Source: Hungateiclostridiaceae bacterium UBA3934 (lineage in GTDB: Bacteria > Bacillota > Clostridia > Acetivibrionales > DTU013). Taken from it: a DNA stretch of 25,942 nt. The position numbers were made by a program, and so were the translations under genes. The notes beneath the pieces are model-generated. The model searched no databases. It was given only the letters and a program-made list of their open reading frames with translations, and was not told where the DNA came from. The stretch covers positions 1 through 25,942 of the forward strand of contig DGEE01000065.1 of assembly GCA_002385815.1 (NCBI GenBank), read 5' to 3'. Positions 1 through 8,062 of this stretch are shown here, piece by piece. Position 1 is the stretch's first letter; every line of letters begins with the position of its first letter.

Positions 1-366
1 CCGAACGACAGCCTTGCACAGGGTATCGTCGCTTCGCTGAAGTCAGCAGGATACGGCTCTGCATCCAAACCCTTCCCGATCCTTACCGGACAGGACTGTG
101 ACAAGATCAATGTAGGCCAGATCATCCGTGGTGAGCAGTCGATGTCCATATTCAAGGATACCAGGGTCCTGGCCGATCAGGTCATTGCCATGACGGAGGC
201 GATACTGGCAGGCGAGACAGTTCCGACAAATGCAACCTACAACAACGGTGTGATAGACGTTCCTTCATATAACTGCGAGATAAAATTCGCAAACAAAGAC
301 AACTGGAAAGAGCTTCTTGTGGACAGCGGATATTACAAGTTGTCTGATATACCTGATGCTGAATGA
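1..366 (+). CDS. chvE: ChvE-like multiple-sugar binding protein, C-terminal part (5' end outside window)
   Basis: The frame is open from base 1 and ends at TGA 364-366, giving about 121 C-terminal residues. It begins PNDSLAQGI and continues with the stretches ILTGQD and GEQSMSIFKDTR, which closely match the C-terminal lobe of ChvE-type periplasmic sugar-binding proteins (Peripla_BP_4, CUT2 family). In that family the Asn-Asp near the start and the Gly-Gln-Asp are sugar-contacting positions. The protein would capture an aldose outside the membrane and deliver it to the GguA/GguB importer encoded directly downstream. ChvE proteins bind several monosaccharides (glucose, galactose, arabinose, xylose), so the substrate cannot be fixed from this fragment. 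A hairpin in the gap to gguA suggests the binding protein is expressed above the membrane components. The N-terminus and promoter are not visible. Confidence 0.9.
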   Translation, partial: PNDSLAQGIVASLKSAGYGSASKPFPILTGQDCDKINVGQIIRGEQSMSIFKDTRVLADQVIAMTEAILAGETVPTNATYNNGVIDVPSYNCEIKFANKDNWKELLVDSGYYKLSDIPDAE

Positions 367-381
367 TATTATTTTCTGGTC

Positions 382-402
382 GGCGGCAGCATGGCTGCCG
401 CC
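382..402 (+). terminator. Intercistronic hairpin after chvE (partial terminator or mRNA stabiliser)
   Basis: A perfect 9-bp stem, GGCGGCAGC / GCTGCCGCC, with a 3-nt ATG loop starts 16 bases after the chvE stop and is followed by ATTTTAAT. The T run is short, so partial termination or protection of the chvE 3' end is more likely than full termination. This is a common way to make the binding protein exceed the ATPase and permease. Bases 403-548 otherwise show only the gguA ribosome binding site. Confidence 0.6.
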
Positions 403-548
403 ATTTTAATGAAAGACATAAACTGAGCTCCATGGAATGGGACATGCAGGCTTTTGATTCAGACTCATTACAAAACGCTGTCGAGACATTGGGATCTTTC
501 CATGATCGAATTATTTCACTTAAAACCATGCATTAGAAGGAGCGGAAA

Positions 549-2084
549 ATGTCTGAATATATTCTTGAAATGAACAATATCACAAAAGAATTCCCCGGGG
601 TGATCGCTCTTTCAGATGTTACCTTCCAGGTGAAAAAAGGCGAGATACACGCCCTTGTCGGGGAAAACGGTGCCGGCAAATCCACATTGATGAATGTTCT
701 GAGCGGAATATATCCCTATGGTTCATATTCCGGCGAAATAATCTTCAAGGGTGCTGAATGCAGATTCAGAAATATCCGTGACAGCGAAGCGGCAGGGATC
801 GCCATAATCCACCAGGAGCTTGCCCTCAGCCCTTTCATGACTATCGCCGAGAACATATTCCTGGGAAATGAAAGAGCCAGGAACGGACTGATAAACTGGG
901 ATGAAACCAACAAGGAGGCTGCCGCACTGATGAAGAAGGTCGGCCTCGATGAGAAGCACACCACGCAGGTAAGGAACATAGGTGTCGGGAAGCAGCAGCT
1001 TGTCGAGATAGCCAAAGCGCTGTCCAAAAACTGTGAGCTCCTCATACTGGATGAGCCGACAGCAGCTCTCAATGACGACGATTCCGATCATCTGCTCGGT
1101 CTTCTGCAGACACTCAATAAAGAGCATGGGCTTACTTGTATTTTGATTTCACACAAACTCCATGAAGTAATCAAGATCGCACACAGTATAACCGTTCTGA
1201 GGGACGGAAAGACCATAGAGACCCTGGACAATACGGTGCCTGTAAGTGAAGGAAGGATAATAAAAGGAATGGTGGGGCGTGAGCTTACGGACCGCTTCCC
1301 CAAACATACGCCGAATATAGGAGAGACAGGCTTTGAAATAAGGGACTGGGTCGTACATGATCCCCTGAATGAGGAAAGAGTCGTTATACACAATGTAAAC
1401 ATGTATTTCAGAAAAGGAGAGATAGTCGGCCTTGCAGGTCTCATGGGAGCGGGAAGGACGGAACTCGCCATGAGTGTATTCGGCAGGGCTTACGGCAGAA
1501 AGATCAGCGGCACGCTTATTAAGGACGGTAAGGAAATAACGCTGAACAATATCAATCAGGCGATAGCCAACGGCATTGCCTATGTCACCGAGGACAGGAA
1601 GACGGCAGGACTGGTGCATATACAGGATATCAAAAGGAACATCACGCTGGCTAATCTGAAGGCTATAACCAGGGGAATCGTCATAAATGAAGATGAAGAG
1701 ATCTTAGTGGGGAAGGATTACAGGAAGCGGTTTGACATCAAGTCGACCAGTGTGTTTCAAAAGGTGGGCAATCTTTCGGGCGGGAATCAGCAGAAAGTGG
1801 TGCTCAGCAAGTGGATATTCGCGGCACCTGATGTGCTGATACTCGACGAGCCCACCAGGGGCATCGATGTCGGTGCAAAGTATGAGATATATAAGATAAT
1901 CTTACAGTTGGCTGATGCCGGGAAATGCATCATCATGATATCCTCCGAACTGCCTGAGATACTGGGCATCACCGACAGGCTGTACATAATCAACGAAGGT
2001 CGTGTAGTGGGGGAGATGAAAACGAGTGAAGCCACCCAGGAGGATATCATGGCAACAATAATAAGAAGCTCGGCGGGGCGATAG
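549..2084 (+). CDS. gguA: Sugar ABC transporter ATP-binding protein, GguA/MmsA type (two fused NBDs)
   Basis: This 511-residue protein contains two ABC ATPase domains in tandem, the CUT2 sugar-importer arrangement (RbsA/XylG/GguA). Domain 1 has a complete Walker A, GENGAGKST at 38-46, and Walker B LLILDEP with D168-E169. Its signature loop is degenerate (GVGKQQ near 145-150). Domain 2 has a degenerate Walker A (GLMGAGR, 297-303, Arg in place of Lys), a canonical LSGGNQQ signature at 409-415 and LILDEPTRGID with D433-E434. This complementary degeneracy is typical of the family and leaves one fully competent composite ATP site. It powers sugar uptake through GguB at the inner face of the membrane. 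The ATG is preceded by GAAGGAG (536-542) at normal spacing. The permease starts 11 bp after its stop. Confidence 0.95.
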   Translation: MSEYILEMNNITKEFPGVIALSDVTFQVKKGEIHALVGENGAGKSTLMNVLSGIYPYGSYSGEIIFKGAECRFRNIRDSEAAGIAIIHQELALSPFMTIAENIFLGNERARNGLINWDETNKEAAALMKKVGLDEKHTTQVRNIGVGKQQLVEIAKALSKNCELLILDEPTAALNDDDSDHLLGLLQTLNKEHGLTCILISHKLHEVIKIAHSITVLRDGKTIETLDNTVPVSEGRIIKGMVGRELTDRFPKHTPNIGETGFEIRDWVVHDPLNEERVVIHNVNMYFRKGEIVGLAGLMGAGRTELAMSVFGRAYGRKISGTLIKDGKEITLNNINQAIANGIAYVTEDRKTAGLVHIQDIKRNITLANLKAITRGIVINEDEEILVGKDYRKRFDIKSTSVFQKVGNLSGGNQQKVVLSKWIFAAPDVLILDEPTRGIDVGAKYEIYKIILQLADAGKCIIMISSELPEILGITDRLYIINEGRVVGEMKTSEATQEDIMATIIRSSAGR

Positions 2085-2095
2085 GGGGGAAGTAA

Positions 2096-3319
2096 ATGGA
2101 TGGCATCAAGGAATTCATAAACCGTAATTTGCGGCAATACGGAATGATTATTGCTCTGGTCATCATTATAGTTTTCTTCGGATTCGTGACAGGCGGCAGG
2201 CTCATCTGGCCGAGAAATGTGTCGATGCTTGTGCGTCAGAACGCCTATGTGCTAATACTCGCCATAGGGATGATGTTCTGTATATTGACGGGAGGCAATG
2301 TAGACCTGTCCGTCGGTTCGCTGGTTGCACTTGTCAGCGCAATGTCAGGATTGATGGCGACGACCCTTGGCCTGCCTTCCGGGCTGGCGATACTGATCAG
2401 TGTTTTGACTGGTCTCCTGGCAGGTATCTGGCAGGGTTTCTGGATAGCATATGTCAGGGTACCGCCTTTCATAGCTACACTGTCAGGCATGCTGGTCTTC
2501 CGGGGCATTAACAATATCATCCTCAATGGTCAGACATTGCCGCTTTCGGGTCTGTATGTCACCATTGGAACGGGTTCGGTCCCGGATATCGCACCCAATA
2601 CGGCCCCGGATTTCCTGCGTATCGGTGATTTGCTTCAGCTTCAGAACAAGCCTGAATACCTGAATATGACGATGCTTGTCACAGGGCTGGCACTATCCAT
2701 CATATATGTGCTGGTTGTGATCTTCAACAGGAACAGCAAGAAAAAGCGCGGATATGAGGTGCAGCCGCTTAGCCTGGTAATCGTTAAGATTATTTCATTT
2801 TTTATAGTTATCAATCTGTTTTCATACTGGCTGGCAATGGATGATGGCCTGCCGATTATGCTGATCCTGCTGGCCGCTTTATACGCCATATATACGTTCA
2901 TAGCGACCAAGACCATACCGGGACGCCATATATACGCCATGGGTGGAAATATCAAGGCAGCTGAACTTTCCGGTGTCAATACCAAAAAGATGATGTTCCT
3001 CGTATATGCAAACATGGGGCTCCTTTCCGGGGTAGCAGCAGTGGTGACTGCCGGCAGGCTGATGGCTGCATCGCCCAATGTCGGGGTAAGTTTTGAACTG
3101 GATGCCATAGGTGCGTGTTTCATCGGTGGAGCTTCGGCTTACGGCGGCGTGGGAACGATATGGGGAGCTGTGGTCGGCGCATTTATTATGGGTGTAATGA
3201 ACAACGGCATGTCGATCATAGGTCTGAACGTATTTCTTCAGTCAGTGGCAAAAGGACTGGTGGTACTGCTTGCGGTGGCATTCGACATGTATTCGAAATC
3301 AAAATCCAGGCTCGGTTGA
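2096..3319 (+). CDS. gguB: Sugar ABC transporter permease, GguB/MmsB type
   Basis: This 407-residue, strongly hydrophobic protein is a BPD_transp_2 (CUT2) permease with about ten membrane segments. The conserved early motif GGNVDLSVGS lies near residue 65, and the C-terminal pattern FIGGASAYGGVGT is followed by a final membrane pair. A charged stretch around 205-220 (NRNSKKKRG) followed by extra hydrophobic segments makes it longer than RbsC/XylH-type permeases of roughly 320-390 residues, which is normal for GguB/MmsB. It forms the membrane channel for sugar delivered by the ChvE-like protein and is driven by GguA. The ATG follows GGGGGGAAG at 2084-2092, and the gene is translationally close to gguA. 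The transporter operon ends at a strong terminator just downstream. Confidence 0.93.
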   Translation: MDGIKEFINRNLRQYGMIIALVIIIVFFGFVTGGRLIWPRNVSMLVRQNAYVLILAIGMMFCILTGGNVDLSVGSLVALVSAMSGLMATTLGLPSGLAILISVLTGLLAGIWQGFWIAYVRVPPFIATLSGMLVFRGINNIILNGQTLPLSGLYVTIGTGSVPDIAPNTAPDFLRIGDLLQLQNKPEYLNMTMLVTGLALSIIYVLVVIFNRNSKKKRGYEVQPLSLVIVKIISFFIVINLFSYWLAMDDGLPIMLILLAALYAIYTFIATKTIPGRHIYAMGGNIKAAELSGVNTKKMMFLVYANMGLLSGVAAVVTAGRLMAASPNVGVSFELDAIGACFIGGASAYGGVGTIWGAVVGAFIMGVMNNGMSIIGLNVFLQSVAKGLVVLLAVAFDMYSKSKSRLG

Positions 3320-3340
3320 ACAGGCAAACAATAGTATTGC

Positions 3341-3386
3341 GGGGTTGTCCCGGGATCAGATCGGATCTTATCAGGGCACCCCTTTT
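3341..3386 (+). terminator. Rho-independent terminator of the chvE-gguA-gguB operon
   Basis: A long interrupted hairpin is visible. The outer arm GGGGT...CCC pairs with GGG.ACCCC, and the inner arm GATCAGATC pairs with GATCTTATC (one mismatch) around a single-base loop. TTTT follows directly at 3383-3386. It lies 21 bases after the gguB stop and separates the transporter from the sensory operon. The rest of the gap to 3541 holds the promoter listed next. Confidence 0.75.
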
Positions 3387-3485
3387 GTCATTTTCACAGC
3401 ACTCACCAACTAGTAATGCCGAGCTGATGTAATCATGTGCGTACAGGTTTAGAAGCTACAAAATACTGTATGTGAAGCCCATATA

Positions 3486-3494
3486 TGGTATAAT
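3486..3494 (+). promoter_or_regulatory. Extended -10 promoter for the sensor operon
   Basis: TGGTATAAT is a perfect -10 box with the TGn extension, 48 bp upstream of the sensor-protein ATG. No good -35 box lies 16-18 bp upstream, which is usual for extended -10 promoters. It would drive the sensor, kinase and regulator genes. Confidence 0.55.
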
Positions 3495-3541
3495 AATCTG
3501 GAATTACAAGCATGGTGTAATGCGCCGGAGGGGGCATCGAA

Positions 3542-4555
3542 ATGAAATGGCTCTGCAAAATATCCATGACCCTTCTGTTTGCTGTTGTGGTCACATCTGC
3601 AGCAACGGCTTTATATTACCTCGACAAAGTAAATGAGGCTTATGACGACAACACTGTGAATGTATTCGGTGAGGATCCTAAATACCATTTCTCACTGATA
3701 TTATATTCAGGGGACGATGATGAGTACTGGCAGAGCTTCAAGGAAGGTGTATTCGAAGCCGGGAAGGTCCACAATGCCGCTATAGAATACAACCCCATAT
3801 CCGGCCCGGACAGCATAGATAAAATCGTAGAGTATGTGAACATTGCAAACAAATCCAGGGTCGACGGCATCATCGTCAATGGCAGGAACTCAGGAGAGTA
3901 TTCTGAAGCCATCAACAATGCAGCCAAATCCGGTATCCATATCGTGGTGGGCGTGGCGGAATCAATTGACAGTGACAGGCTTTCATATGTCGGCAACAAT
4001 TTCTATGACTATGGGGTGAAGGCGGCAAAGCTGATATCCCAGGCCACTGACAGGAAATCGCCCGTTGATCTGGCGGTGATCCTGGCGGACGAGAGCCGAA
4101 GCGATGCCGATAAAACACTCATATCTCAGAGCGATATTATGATGAGCGGAATAACGAGCGTGATAGAGCGGGAGAAAAAAATAAATCTTCTGCACACATC
4201 GTACAGGAGCAGCGATCTGCTTGGTGCCGAGGATATGACAAGGAATATACTGACTCAGTATCCTGAAGTGGACGTGATATTCTGCACCAACGCCAAGGAT
4301 ACTGCGGCAGCAGCGCGTGTCATAGTGGAACGAAATTTGGTGGGAGATGTCGTCATAGTCGGTACCGGCATCACTGATGAAATCAAATATTACATTCGGA
4401 AGGGAATCATATTCGGGGTGCTGGACAGGAATGGATACAAGGCAGGGTACAAGGCAGTGGAAATACTGTGCGGGAGTGTCGGAGATTCGTTTCAGTCCAG
4501 CTATATAAATATCGATACGGACATTTATACGAAAATCAATATCGACCAGAAGTGA
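3542..4555 (+). CDS. Membrane-anchored binding-protein-like sugar sensor (Peripla_BP_4)
   Basis: This 337-residue protein has one N-terminal hydrophobic segment (about 6-26, ISMTLLFAVVVTSAATAL) and then a periplasmic-binding-protein fold. There is no lipobox cysteine, so it is either anchored by an uncleaved segment or cleaved by signal peptidase I. Fold markers include YWQSFKEGVFEAG, VDGIIVNGRN, YVGNNFYDYG, VDVIFCTNAKDTAAA and GTGITDEI. It is clearly divergent from ChvE and XylF, so the ligand is not predictable. It precedes the kinase and regulator, matching the three-component layout (AraP or XylFII with LytS and YesN) in which the binding protein is a sensory input rather than a transport subunit. 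GGAGGGGG at 3529-3536 supports the ATG. The sensory role is inferred from gene order. Confidence 0.8.
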   Translation: MKWLCKISMTLLFAVVVTSAATALYYLDKVNEAYDDNTVNVFGEDPKYHFSLILYSGDDDEYWQSFKEGVFEAGKVHNAAIEYNPISGPDSIDKIVEYVNIANKSRVDGIIVNGRNSGEYSEAINNAAKSGIHIVVGVAESIDSDRLSYVGNNFYDYGVKAAKLISQATDRKSPVDLAVILADESRSDADKTLISQSDIMMSGITSVIEREKKINLLHTSYRSSDLLGAEDMTRNILTQYPEVDVIFCTNAKDTAAAARVIVERNLVGDVVIVGTGITDEIKYYIRKGIIFGVLDRNGYKAGYKAVEILCGSVGDSFQSSYINIDTDIYTKINIDQK

Positions 4556-4722
4556 CAGGAGTCAAACATAAGCATCTCATCATATCCCGGTTTGGATCAG
4601 ATGAGAGTTCAGCGGTGAATATGGCTGCAGCACGGAGCTGGTGGCGGCAGGATCGCGACCCCTGGCTGGAGTTCCACGCTCAGCGGGATTGCTGTGCTGC
4701 AGGATGATCCGGAGTAGTGATC
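4556..4722 (+). other. Structured 167-bp gap between sensor and kinase genes
   Basis: No credible gene is present. Two inverted repeats occur: TCTCATC (4575-4581) with GATGAGA (4600-4606), and CTGCAGCAC (4625-4633) with GTGCTGCAG (4694-4702). A TCAGCGGTGAAT motif at 4609-4620 resembles the triple repeat at 7940-7991. Such a long gap inside an otherwise compact sensory operon suggests RNA processing, attenuation or an internal regulatory site. None of these is demonstrated. Confidence 0.35.
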
Positions 4723-6246
4723 ATGGGTAAATTCTGGAACAGTATGTTCAACAGCATCAAATCCAGGTTCATTGCGGTGTTCGTACTGACAATGGCTCTG
4801 ACCAGTGCTGCCAGCATATTCGTGCTGGGTCTGTCGAGCAATGTTATCAGGAAAATGGATGAGATGTTTGCCGCCAACATTGAAATAGAGAGTTTTCTGA
4901 GTGACATGCATAATGTAAATACCCACCTCACGAATTATCTTGTCACTTCAGATTCGGACAGCCTGCTCAACTACTACAGGTATAAGGAGATCTTCAGTGA
5001 AAAGGTACAGGACATGTTTTCCGAGCTGCACGGGATATACACGCAGAATGATCTGATCTACAAGGACATCGCATACATGGCCGATTCATATTTCAATGAA
5101 GCAGAGGCAGCTGTAAAAGCCAGGAGGACAGATAATGCTGACGAGTATATCGCCAGATACGCCGAGGCAAACAAAATAACCGGATATATCCGCACATATG
5201 CTGATCGTCTCAGCCTGAACATTTTGGACAGAAACACCACGCAATATCTCAACATTACTGAAAATCTCAGCAAACTCCATACAGCAAATCTTATCCTCAC
5301 CATATCCGCAATACTGCTGAATGTGCTTGTCATAGCATACCTGACCCTCGACATGACGAAGCCGATCATAAAGCTGGCACATTCAGCGGAGGAAATCTCC
5401 AGGGGGAATTTTGACGCAGAGGATGTGGAAGTGTTTTCTCAGGATGAGCTCAGTATCATGGCCAATGCATTCAACACGATGAAGCACAGTATCAGAAACT
5501 ATATCAGGGAGCTGCACAACAAGGCTGACACCGAAGCGCAGTTACTGGAACAACAGATAGAGAATCTGAGGATCCAGCAATTACTGGCTGACGCGGAAAT
5601 GAAGGCACTGCAGATGCAGATAAATCCTCACTTTCTTTTCAACACGCTAAATGCCGGAGTGCAGCTTGCGATGATGGAGGGAGCGGACAGGACATCTACT
5701 TTTCTCGATAGTATGGCAAGGATTTTGAGATACAATGTCAAGAGCCTGGACAGAACTGTCAGGATAAAAGATGAGATCGACACTATCAGGGCATATGAGG
5801 ACCTGTTTATAGTGCGGTTTGGAGGCACTATAAAATTTGAATATGATATCGACCAAAGCCTTCTCGACATCAATGTGCCGCCCCTTATCATCCAGCCGCT
5901 GGTGGAGAATGCAACGATCCACGGCATAGGCAACGTTGAAAGCGGTGGCGTTATAAGGATATCGCTGGACAAAACCGGAGATGTGGTCCGAATATGCGTC
6001 CAGGACAATGGAGTTGGGATGAGCGAGGAAACGAGACAGAAGATCCTGAGCTGCCAGAGCTTTGAAAGTGATAAGTCCGGTCATATGACGGGGATCGGGA
6101 TATACAATGTAGTTCAGAGGCTGAGACTGTTTTTCAACTGTGAGGATGTCATTGATCTGGAAAGTGCTCCGGGCAAGGGTACGAAAGTGGTTTTGAAAAT
6201 CCCATGCGATCAGGAGCGGAGCAGGGTAATCTGCTGTATTATGTAA
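4723..6246 (+). CDS. Sensor histidine kinase, YesM/LytS type
   Basis: This 507-residue kinase has membrane segment 1 at about 15-38, an extracellular helical region at 40-185 and membrane segment 2 at about 188-210. A HAMP domain follows (from KPIIKL, about 213-260), then a coiled coil. The His_kinase domain has phospho-acceptor H303 in QINPHFLFNTL, and the HATPase has an N box at VENATIHG (N396), G1 at DNGVGM (428-433) and G2 at GIGIYN. NPHFLFNTL identifies the YesM/LytS class. It probably reads ligand occupancy of the neighbouring binding-protein-like sensor and phosphorylates the regulator downstream. ATG 4723 is preferred over GTG 4717 because GGAG (4711-4714) is 8 bases from the ATG but only 2 from the GTG. 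The extracellular domain resembles no ligand-binding fold I can name. Confidence 0.92.
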   Translation: MGKFWNSMFNSIKSRFIAVFVLTMALTSAASIFVLGLSSNVIRKMDEMFAANIEIESFLSDMHNVNTHLTNYLVTSDSDSLLNYYRYKEIFSEKVQDMFSELHGIYTQNDLIYKDIAYMADSYFNEAEAAVKARRTDNADEYIARYAEANKITGYIRTYADRLSLNILDRNTTQYLNITENLSKLHTANLILTISAILLNVLVIAYLTLDMTKPIIKLAHSAEEISRGNFDAEDVEVFSQDELSIMANAFNTMKHSIRNYIRELHNKADTEAQLLEQQIENLRIQQLLADAEMKALQMQINPHFLFNTLNAGVQLAMMEGADRTSTFLDSMARILRYNVKSLDRTVRIKDEIDTIRAYEDLFIVRFGGTIKFEYDIDQSLLDINVPPLIIQPLVENATIHGIGNVESGGVIRISLDKTGDVVRICVQDNGVGMSEETRQKILSCQSFESDKSGHMTGIGIYNVVQRLRLFFNCEDVIDLESAPGKGTKVVLKIPCDQERSRVICCIM

Positions 6247-6289
6247 AATACCGCTGCAAGGCAGCATATACGGGAAGGTGGTAGTTGCA

Positions 6290-7876
6290 GTGTACAGTCT
6301 GATGGTATGTGATGATGAGCAAATCATGATCGAATCCGTGCGGCACATCGTTGAAAAAGAATTCAGCAATGTAAGGATCATTGAGACTGCCAGATCGGGA
6401 AGAGAAGCCATAGAAAAAACGCTGACCATTAAACCGGATATCATACTGACAGACATAAAGATGCCGGGCATAAACGGCCTTGATGCCATCAAGGAAATCA
6501 AGAAGGTGCACAATGATGTAAAGATAGTCATCGTATCAGTATATGAATTTTTCGAGTATGCCAAACAGGCTGTTGAACTGGGTGTCAGTGAGTATCTGAT
6601 AAAACCCGTGAAAAAAGAAAGACTGGTGGATACATTACAGCGGATAACAGACCAGCTGGATGATGAGAGGCGCAAATACAGATGGGAGCTTGAGGCGAAA
6701 GAGCGGATCGAAAAGATGCTCACAGCCGTAGAACACAGCTTCATATACTCGCTGCTCTTTGCCCAGGCACAGAAAGCCGACATCAGCAGATATAAGAGGG
6801 AATTCTTTGATATAGACAATGATACAGGGTTTATCTTCGTATTCGCGTTCAGGAAGACAGGCAGCAGAAGTGATTATGACGCTCAGTTGAGTGACAGCCT
6901 TGATAATGAAGAGCTGTACAATCTTTTCAAGAACAATCTGAAATACAGGTGTAAATGCATTGTTGGGCCGGTGATGCTGGACAGGGTGGTAGTTTATGCG
7001 GCCCAGAGCATCGACGATCTGTATCAGCAGAGGGTGCATTCCATATCCTGCATTGAAGAGGTAATGAACCTGCTGGAGAAAAAATATGATATCGAGTTTA
7101 AGATCGGTATAGGGAGGATACACAAAGATCAGGACATACTGTTGTCTTATCAGGAGGCACTGAAGGCACTCAACAGCGAAGGAAGCGGCAGGATAGTCCA
7201 TATAGATGACATAGCTCCCAATATTTTTGACGTCGGGTATGAGATCACTTTACAGGAACAGAAGCTGCTGATCTCACTGGAGAACGGCGATGTGCAGAGG
7301 TGTCTTACAATACTGTCCGACATCTTCCGGAAGTATCCCAACTTTTTTGAACAGGAAAGCGTCCATTATAAAATCATTGAAATGATGGCAGCGGTACGGC
7401 GTATCGCTACAGAGAACGGAATCAGAGACAAAACCGAGCCGGGATCATATGTCAAAAGGATCTTGAGCTGTTGCTCCAGGGAAGAGTTTGAGCAGATATG
7501 TACGGAGGAAGTGAGAAACATAGCCTGTCAGATCAGTGCCAGGAAAAAAAGCAATATCGGGAAGATAGTTGAAATGACAAATAAGCTGATAAACGAGAGA
7601 TTCAATCAGGATTTGAATCTGGACGACGTTTCCAGAGAACTGCACATTAGCCCGCAGTATCTAAGCAGACTGTATAAAAATGAAACCGGCGAGAACTTCA
7701 TCGAAAGGCTGACATCAGTGCGGATCGAGCATGCGAAGAAGCTGCTGAGGCTAAACAGGTATTCTATAAAGGAAGTATGTTATATGTCCGGTTACAGCGA
7801 CCCCAATTATTTCAGCAAATTGTTCAAAAAGCATGTGGGGAAGTCCCCGACAGACTATCAGAAACTGAACCGGTGA
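6290..7876 (+). CDS. Response regulator, YesN type (receiver + AraC HTH)
   Basis: This 528-residue protein has a receiver domain at residues 1-120, with acidic D8-D9, phospho-acceptor D55 (ILTDIKMPG), Ser in VSVYEF and K105 (YLIKPVKK). A long linker domain follows, then a C-terminal AraC/XylS DNA-binding domain over the last 105 residues. Both HTH units are visible (LDDVSRELHISPQYLSRLYK; IKEVCYMSGYSDPNYFSKLFKK). GTG 6290 is chosen because GGGAAGG (6272-6278) is well spaced for it and because VYSLMVCDDEQ then aligns with the usual MY.LLVVDDE start; GTG 6278 overlaps the ribosome binding site. It is the output partner of the kinase 43 bp upstream. Candidate targets are the direct repeats just downstream (7940-7991) and probably the chvE promoter outside the window. 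Confidence 0.92.
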   Translation: MYSLMVCDDEQIMIESVRHIVEKEFSNVRIIETARSGREAIEKTLTIKPDIILTDIKMPGINGLDAIKEIKKVHNDVKIVIVSVYEFFEYAKQAVELGVSEYLIKPVKKERLVDTLQRITDQLDDERRKYRWELEAKERIEKMLTAVEHSFIYSLLFAQAQKADISRYKREFFDIDNDTGFIFVFAFRKTGSRSDYDAQLSDSLDNEELYNLFKNNLKYRCKCIVGPVMLDRVVVYAAQSIDDLYQQRVHSISCIEEVMNLLEKKYDIEFKIGIGRIHKDQDILLSYQEALKALNSEGSGRIVHIDDIAPNIFDVGYEITLQEQKLLISLENGDVQRCLTILSDIFRKYPNFFEQESVHYKIIEMMAAVRRIATENGIRDKTEPGSYVKRILSCCSREEFEQICTEEVRNIACQISARKKSNIGKIVEMTNKLINERFNQDLNLDDVSRELHISPQYLSRLYKNETGENFIERLTSVRIEHAKKLLRLNRYSIKEVCYMSGYSDPNYFSKLFKKHVGKSPTDYQKLNR

Positions 7877-7921
7877 GGCTTCTGCAGGCGGGGATGCGGA
7901 CATTCTGATCAGGACAGGACA

Positions 7922-7941
7922 GATCCTGCGCAGGCAGGATC
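7922..7941 (+). terminator. Perfect hairpin after the response regulator gene
   Basis: GATCCTGC - GCAG - GCAGGATC forms an uninterrupted 8-bp stem with a 4-base loop, 46 bases beyond the regulator stop. No T run follows, so it may be an mRNA 3' end stabiliser or a weak terminator. Its last base pair overlaps the first TCAGCG repeat. Confidence 0.45.
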
Positions 7942-7991
7942 AGCGTTGAACGGAACATGTCAGCGATGAAACAGACTGTGTCAGCGGTGAA
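7940..7991 (+). promoter_or_regulatory. Three direct repeats TCAGCGnTGAA with 20-21 bp spacing (candidate AraC-type regulator site)
   Basis: The copies are TCAGCGTTGAA (7940-7950), TCAGCGATGAA (7960-7970) and TCAGCGGTGAA (7981-7991), starting 20 and 21 bp apart, so all lie on one DNA face two turns apart. AraC-family proteins typically bind direct half-sites about 21 bp apart upstream of -35. The last copy starts 33 bp before the -35 position and 56 bp before the TATAAA box at 8037. The most likely ligand is the YesN-type regulator encoded just upstream (inference). Confidence 0.55.
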
Positions 7992-8000
7992 ATGGAGGTT

Positions 8001-8012
8001 GTTACCGGTAAC
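8001..8012 (+). promoter_or_regulatory. 12-bp perfect palindrome, LacI-family-like operator
   Basis: GTTACCGGTAAC is a perfect palindrome with a central CG, the usual design of LacI/GntR-type (LacI family) operators, and resembles the E. coli GntR/IdnR operator core. It lies between the triple repeat and the -10 of the xylF-like gene, where bound repressor would block RNA polymerase. No LacI-family gene is in the window. Confidence 0.4.
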
Positions 8013-8036
8013 CGGGTTTTTACCTTTGGAATACTG

Positions 8037-8042
8037 TATAAA
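8037..8042 (+). promoter_or_regulatory. -10 box of the xylF-like gene
   Basis: TATAAA lies 21 bp before the GTG start. The corresponding -35 position (8014-8019, GGGTTT) is poor. A weak -35 next to upstream direct repeats is what an activator-dependent promoter would look like. Confidence 0.45.
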
Positions 8043-8062
8043 GCATACGGGAGAGGTTTAGC

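Noticed and set aside
549..2084. Missing Walker A lysine and altered signature as signs of a dead ATPase
   Set aside because: Complementary degeneracy of the two domains is normal for CUT2 ATPases and is also seen in the ytfR-like gene.
4468..4707. 79-codon + strand open frame spanning the sensor-kinase gap
   Set aside because: It begins inside the sensor gene out of frame, has no ribosome binding site, and its translation is Arg/Trp-rich and unlike a real small protein.
5647..6819. 390-codon open frame on the - strand opposite the first kinase and regulator
   Set aside because: It lies antisense across two well-supported genes, has no ribosome binding site or recognisable domain, and has a low-complexity Ser/Leu/Ile-rich composition typical of antisense frames.
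7940..7991. CRISPR-like array
   Set aside because: The repeats are only 11 bases with about 10-base spacers and three copies, and no cas genes are present. Regulator half-sites fit better.
8001..8012. CcpA cre site
   Set aside because: GTTACCGGTAAC does not fit the cre pattern TGnAAnCGnTnnCA. A different LacI-family operator is more likely.
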